From PALSA-607 sp036510735 (GTDB taxonomy: Bacteria; Actinomycetota; Actinomycetes; Acidothermales; Acidothermaceae): a stretch of 8,659 nucleotides of DNA. Below, in pieces: positions 5,925 to 8,659 of the stretch. Location of the stretch: positions 1 through 8,659 of the forward strand of contig DATCDK010000009.1 of the NCBI GenBank assembly GCA_036510735.1, read 5' to 3'. The stretch's first letter is position 1; each line of letters begins with the position of its first letter. The position numbers and the translations under genes were made by a program. The notes beneath the pieces were generated by a model, which was given only the letters and a program-made list of their open reading frames with translations, ran no database searches and was not told the origin of the DNA.

Positions 5925-6247
5925 GCAAGTCCAAACAGGCGCGGACGGCGGACGGCGAGGGCGAGGGCGCGCCAGCCGGCGGTCGACCGGAAACGATCGC
6001 CCGCAAGCTCTATTCGGCCGTCGCGGCGACCATCGCGGCCCGGATCGCCGGCATTGTGGTCAACCGAATCTGGGTGAAGGCCACCGGCAAGAAACCTCCG
6101 ACAGACATAAAATCACCCGACGTGAAATGGACCGAGGCGGTCGCCTGGACCGCGCTGTCGGCGACGTCCGTAACCGTCGCCCGACTACTCGCGAGTCGGC
6201 GTGCGGAAGGGACCTGGGAAAAGGTCAGCGAGGACCCTCCCAAGTAA
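5921..6247 (+). CDS. DUF4235 family membrane protein
   Basis: Small protein of unknown function, 108 aa. A charged, Gly-rich N-terminus (1-24) precedes the DUF4235 region: ARKLYSAVAATIAARIAGIV (27-46, first hydrophobic segment), VNRIWVKATGKKPPTDIKSP (47-66, the family's conserved basic loop), DVKWTEAVAWTALSATSVTV (67-86, second hydrophobic segment) and ARLLASRRAEGTWEKV. The ATG overlaps the DUF3093 stop codon (ATGA), with AGGCGGAG just upstream inside DUF3093, so the two membrane proteins are probably translated together and may act together; this is inference. A strong hairpin terminator follows 5 nt after the stop codon. Confidence 0.88.
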   Translation: MSKSKQARTADGEGEGAPAGGRPETIARKLYSAVAATIAARIAGIVVNRIWVKATGKKPPTDIKSPDVKWTEAVAWTALSATSVTVARLLASRRAEGTWEKVSEDPPK

Positions 6248-6252
6248 GACGA

Positions 6253-6285
6253 AGGGCGACCGGATGCTCACGCATCGGTCGCCCT
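6253..6285 (+). terminator. Intrinsic-type terminator after DUF4235
   Basis: AGGGCGACC (6253-6261) pairs with GGTCGCCCT (6277-6285). One of the G bases at 6262-6263 pairs with C6276 and the other bulges. ATGC (6264-6267) then pairs with GCAT (6272-6275) around a TCAC loop, giving a stem of 14 bp with one bulge. The downstream stretch is only partly T-rich. Confidence 0.8.
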
Positions 6286-6310
6286 GCTGTCTGGCTGCTA
6301 CTTACGCAGC

Positions 6311-6332
6311 GCACTCCCTACATCAGGAGTGC
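6311..6332 (-). terminator. Hairpin after DUF4193
   Basis: GCACTCC (6311-6317) and GGAGTGC (6326-6332) form a perfect 7-bp stem with an 8-nt loop. It starts 3 nt past the DUF4193 stop codon on the minus strand and faces the terminator of DUF4235, isolating the two convergent units. No T-rich run follows. Confidence 0.5.
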
Positions 6333-6335
6333 TTG

Positions 6336-6635
6336 CTACGCGGCGCACTCGCGGCACACCATCTGGCTGCCCGCACTCGTCGCTAGCTGACTGCGGTGGT
6401 GCACCAGAAAGCATCGTGAACAGGTGAACTCATCTGCTTGCCTTGGGAGCACCCGCAGGGAGAGTTCCTCGTTCGAAAGGTCCGCGCCAGGCAGTTCAAA
6501 GGACTCGGCGAGATCCGCCTCGTCGCCTTCGAAGACGCCACCTTGCCTGTCGGCTCGGCGTGCCTTCAGCTCTTCGAGACTGTCTTCACCAAGGTCCTCG
6601 TCAACCTTGCGCGGGGTGTCGTAATCGGTCGCCAT
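6336..6635 (-). CDS. DUF4193 family zinc-ribbon protein (Rv2699c-like)
   Basis: Conserved actinobacterial protein of unknown function, 99 aa; M. tuberculosis Rv2699c is about the same length. The start MATDYDTPRK is typical. Residues 12-60 are strongly acidic. The C-terminus is a zinc ribbon with two Cys-x2-Cys knuckles, CSRC (72-75) and CREC (94-97), separated by 18 residues, with the conserved FLVHHRSQLA (76-85) between them. GGAGG (6645-6641) lies 5 nt before the ATG, a good ribosome-binding site. Single-gene unit on the minus strand, convergent with DUF4235. The zinc ribbon could bind nucleic acid or protein; neither is shown by the sequence. Confidence 0.92.
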   Translation of the reverse strand: MATDYDTPRKVDEDLGEDSLEELKARRADRQGGVFEGDEADLAESFELPGADLSNEELSLRVLPRQADEFTCSRCFLVHHRSQLATSAGSQMVCRECAA

Positions 6636-6752
6636 GGGAACCTCCGGTGCCTCGTCATCCTCGGTCGTGCTTGTGCCGTTCCGGTCGCGCTATCCGCGGG
6701 GTCGCCTGGCGTCCGTCTCTCGACGGTCAACGATCCGCGGGCTGCGGCGCGG

Positions 6753-6758
6753 AGTGTA
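6753..6758 (-). promoter_or_regulatory. Candidate -10 box upstream of DUF4193
   Basis: TACACT on the minus strand is close to the consensus TANNNT/TATAAT. It would give a leader of roughly 110 nt before ATG 6635. The hexamer 17 nt upstream (CACAAG) is a poor -35, so the call is tentative. Confidence 0.3.
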
Positions 6759-7111
6759 ACGCTCAACTCCCCCAACTTGTGCCCGCTGGCGCGCAGATTG
6801 TGCCGCATCTTCGCTGCTGCGGGCTCGCGACCCGCCGCACCGACCCCTCGACGTCCCCATTACCCGCCCGCTGTCGTGCGGGTTCGTCCGGTATGCCCAG
6901 TTCTGTGCGTTCCAATCATGCGTGCCCGACGGTGCGGAACCGTAGCCGATTCTGCGTCGTCGGCGTGCACATCGGCTCGCCGCTCGCCCAACCTGAGCGC
7001 TTCTGCCACTACACCGTTGGCGTTGCGCCAGTAAGACGCAATGCACCAAAGAAACGTTCGGCAAACCTTCACCGGCCGTTCGAACAGTGCCTGTTCCACG
7101 GTTGTCTTCTG

Positions 7112-7126
7112 CGGCCGTACCGGCCG
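7112..7126 (-). terminator. Possible hairpin after suhB
   Basis: CGGCCG (7112-7117) and CGGCCG (7121-7126) can pair around a 3-nt loop, starting 11 nt past the suhB stop codon. The stem is short but entirely G/C. The self-complementary decamer ACGCCGGCGT (7129-7138) adjoins the stop codon. No T-run is present, so its role is uncertain. Confidence 0.35.
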
Positions 7127-7137
7127 ACACGCCGGCG

Positions 7138-7941
7138 TCAGTCGTGATCGGCGCCGAGCTCCGCCACCAAGTCATGTAACGCACCGAACACCCCAGGAGT
7201 TGCAGCGACCAGCAGATCGCCGTCCGCCGGTCGGCCATGGAGACCCTCGACCCGAGCACCGGCTTCAGCCGCCACCAACCCGGCAGCCGCGTGGTCCCAC
7301 AGATTCAGGCCGCGCTCGAAGTAACCGTCGAGTCGCCCGCAGGCCACCGCGCAGAGATCGAGCGACGCCGCACCGAGGCGGCGGATGTCCCGGACTCGCG
7401 GCAGCACGCCCGTAAGAACCTGAGCCTGGCGGGCCCGCCGCGATGCGTCATAGCCGAATCCGGTGCCGATCAGGGCCTGCGAGAGTTCTGAGCAGTTCGA
7501 CACCGAGATCGGGACGCCGTTGAGTCGGGCACCATTGCCCCGCTCGACCGTGAACATCTCGCCCTTGCTGGGGTCAAGAACCGCCCCCGCCACGACGACG
7601 CCGCCAACCTCCGCAGCGATGGAGACCGCCCATTGCGGAAGGCCATACAGATAGTTCACGGTGCCGTCGATAGGGTCGACGATCCAGCGCACCAGGCTGC
7701 CGCCGGTCGCCCCGCCGCCCTGCCCTTCTTCGCCGAGCATGGCGTCATCGGGTCGGCTCGCTTTGATCGTGCTCGCGATCAACCGCTCCGCGGCGGTGTC
7801 CATCTGGGTCACGACGTCGGTGGGGGTCGACTTGGTGGCCACGACGAGGTCGGCCGGTCGGGCGTCGATCAGGAACTCACCAGCGATCTGAGCAGCCGTG
7901 ACGGCGAGCTCGAGCAGGTGGGCCGTTGACTCATTGACCAT
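7138..7941 (-). CDS. suhB: Inositol-1-monophosphatase family protein, SuhB-like
   Basis: Mg2+-dependent phosphatase that probably releases free inositol from inositol-1-phosphate, supplying phosphatidylinositol and mycothiol synthesis in actinobacteria; cytosolic. The 267-aa chain has the family metal site: the Glu pair in MLGEEGQ (68-74), motif A WIVDPIDGTVNY (87-98) with Asp89 and Asp92, and motif B NLWDHAAAGLVAAEAGA (213-229) with Asp216. IGTGFGYD (158-165) is also typical. ATG 7941 (MVNESTAHLLELA) is chosen because the domain begins shortly after it and a GGGGTG lies just upstream; the frame stays open to 8052, but that part is shadow of the ferrochelatase gene. Its first 11 bases overlap the ferrochelatase 3' end, implying co-transcription. 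Fructose-1,6-bisphosphate or related sugar phosphates are possible other substrates. Confidence 0.93.
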   Translation of the reverse strand: MVNESTAHLLELAVTAAQIAGEFLIDARPADLVVATKSTPTDVVTQMDTAAERLIASTIKASRPDDAMLGEEGQGGGATGGSLVRWIVDPIDGTVNYLYGLPQWAVSIAAEVGGVVVAGAVLDPSKGEMFTVERGNGARLNGVPISVSNCSELSQALIGTGFGYDASRRARQAQVLTGVLPRVRDIRRLGAASLDLCAVACGRLDGYFERGLNLWDHAAAGLVAAEAGARVEGLHGRPADGDLLVAATPGVFGALHDLVAELGADHD

Positions 7942-8659
7942 GGGGCACCCCGGCGTCTGTCCGAGGGCTGTCGACTCGCGGGCGACAGCAGTCGGCCGGG
8001 CACCGGTCAAGCGCCGGCCCGACGCTTCCCAAGGCGCGGGCCGGAACCTCACCCATGCGCTCGACTACTAACTCGCGCACCATCGAAACGAACGGCGGGG
8101 CGGTTCCGACGGTTGCTGACCTGACAAACACGAGCCCGAGGTCGGCAGCCGTTTTGGCAGCCTCGGTGTCGAGGTCGTAGACGACCTCCATGTGGTCGGA
8201 CACGAAGCCGATCGGGACGACGACTACGGCGCGTGCACCGTGTTTCGCCAGCTCGGTCAGGCGATCACCGATATCCGGCTCCAGCCAGGGCACCGACGGC
8301 GAGCCGCTGCGACTACAAAAGGACAGCGTGGCCAAGTGATTGCCCCCGACGCCCTCGGTCACGAGACGGATCGCCTCCGCGAGTTGAGCTGTGTAGGCGC
8401 CGCCCGCTGGACCGCTTGTTGCCTCCATCGCTGACGGGATGGAGTGCGCGACAAACACGAGGGGCGCGTCGTCGCGGTACTCGGCAGGTAGCAGCTGCAA
8501 CGCCGCTTCGACGCCACCGATCATGGGCTCGATGAAGCCGGGATGGTTGAAGTACTGCCGGAGCCGATCGACAGCCGGCGCGCCATCGCCGACTTCGGCG
8601 CGCGCCCGCTCGATGGCGTCGAGGTACTGACGGCAGCTGGAATAGCTCGCGTACGCAGA
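7931..8659 (-). CDS. hemH: Ferrochelatase (coproporphyrin ferrochelatase), C-terminal part; 5' end beyond window
   Basis: Inserts Fe2+ into the porphyrin; in actinobacteria the physiological substrate is coproporphyrin III (enzyme also called CpfC). The 242 residues visible reach the natural C-terminus, so roughly the first third is missing. Family landmarks in order: SAYASYSSCRQY, YFNHPGFIEP, VFVAHSIPSAM with the catalytic His, SFCSRSGSPSVPWLEPDIGD, and VVVPIGFVSDHMEVVYDLDTEA with the conserved Glu of the metal path. Four cysteines suggest the [2Fe-2S] cluster known in M. tuberculosis ferrochelatase: one in YSSCRQY and three in CPADCC near the C-terminus. The gene runs into suhB with an 11-bp overlap (stop at 7933-7931). 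The pair hemH-suhB, to my recollection, also occurs in Streptomyces. Confidence 0.95.
   Translation of the reverse strand, partial: SAYASYSSCRQYLDAIERARAEVGDGAPAVDRLRQYFNHPGFIEPMIGGVEAALQLLPAEYRDDAPLVFVAHSIPSAMEATSGPAGGAYTAQLAEAIRLVTEGVGGNHLATLSFCSRSGSPSVPWLEPDIGDRLTELAKHGARAVVVVPIGFVSDHMEVVYDLDTEAAKTAADLGLVFVRSATVGTAPPFVSMVRELVVERMGEVPARALGSVGPALDRCPADCCRPRVDSPRTDAGVPHGQ

Larger units (their letters stand above)
6636..7137. other. 502-nt region without a convincing gene; cei position in mycobacteria
   Basis: In M. tuberculosis the gap between the DUF4193 gene and suhB holds cei (Rv2700), read rightward. Here the rightward frames give Cys- and Arg-rich translations with no signal or membrane segment and no LytR C-terminal pattern. 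One rightward frame (6760-6945) has mostly G/C third positions but no ATG, GTG or TTG start. Leftward frames are no better. The stretch includes the DUF4193 5' region, a -10-like box at 6758-6753, small inverted repeats (CCCGC/GCGGG at 6867-6882; TGGCG/CGCCA at 7018-7030) and a hairpin near suhB. I cannot say whether it is a decayed gene, an RNA or a spacer. Confidence 0.5.

Noticed and set aside
6760..6945. Plus-strand frame with mostly G/C third positions and several cysteines
   Set aside because: No ATG, GTG or TTG start follows the upstream stop at 6757-6759, and no family pattern is visible.
7072..7100. GTTCGAAC-like sequence as a possible tRNA T-loop
   Set aside because: No acceptor stem, anticodon arm or D-arm can be drawn around it on either strand.
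6443..7147. Long open frame on the plus strand (234 codons)
   Set aside because: It runs antisense through DUF4193 and its translation is Arg/Cys/Pro-rich with no domain pattern; open frames of this length are common in GC-rich DNA.
6690..7259. Leftward open frame of 189 codons between suhB and DUF4193
   Set aside because: It begins inside suhB in another frame, has no ribosome-binding site and an Arg/Ser-rich, domain-free translation.
7942..8052. N-terminal extension of suhB by 37 residues
   Set aside because: It would overlap the ferrochelatase by more than 100 bases and adds Arg/Pro-rich sequence not seen in the family.
1..8659. Mobile element, CRISPR array, toxin-antitoxin or defence system
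   Set aside because: No transposase, integrase, repeat array or nuclease-type gene is present; nearly all the window is conserved housekeeping sequence.

Overview
The window is chromosomal DNA of a high-GC Gram-positive bacterium (Actinomycetota). The gene content and order match a conserved actinobacterial neighbourhood known from Mycobacterium tuberculosis around Rv2690c-Rv2701c: APC permease, ceoB, ceoC, OB-fold protein, DUF3710, dut, DUF3093, DUF4193, suhB. Several differences argue against Mycobacterium itself. A PaaI-type thioesterase is fused translationally to dut, a DUF4235 gene follows DUF3093, the DUF3159 gene is absent, the cei slot has no recognisable gene, and ferrochelatase sits beside suhB. 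I cannot name the genus.

Layout. Positions 1-1554 (minus, 3' end cut by the window edge) encode a KimA/YdaO-like potassium importer of the APC superfamily. An 87-nt divergent promoter region (1555-1641) separates it from ceoB-ceoC (1642-2969, plus), two RCK/TrkA-type nucleotide-binding potassium regulators. A hairpin at 2970-2988 separates these from a leftward block transcribed as thioesterase, dut, DUF3710, OB-fold (5340 down to 2995). Its first three genes overlap by a few bases. A second divergent region (5341-5423) gives rightward DUF3093-DUF4235 (5424-6247, ATGA overlap), which ends at a strong terminator. This faces DUF4193 (6635-6336, minus), which ends at its own hairpin. A 502-nt stretch (6636-7137) has no convincing gene. 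Then suhB (7941-7138, minus) and the 3' two thirds of ferrochelatase (8659-7931, minus, 5' end off the window) overlap by 11 bases.

How the genes fit together. The left part looks like a potassium homeostasis module: an importer of the KimA type back to back with a cytosolic RCK pair. The central block joins dUTP sanitation (dut) with conserved actinobacterial proteins of poorly known role. The right part carries inositol phosphate hydrolysis and the ferrochelatase step of haem synthesis. These look like housekeeping genes. I see no transposase, integrase, CRISPR array, tRNA or rRNA.

The most interesting signals are the KimA-like/CeoBC pairing with a palindrome placed over both -35 regions, and a repeated TANNNT box 6-8 nt upstream of start codons that lack a Shine-Dalgarno sequence, which suggests several leaderless transcripts.
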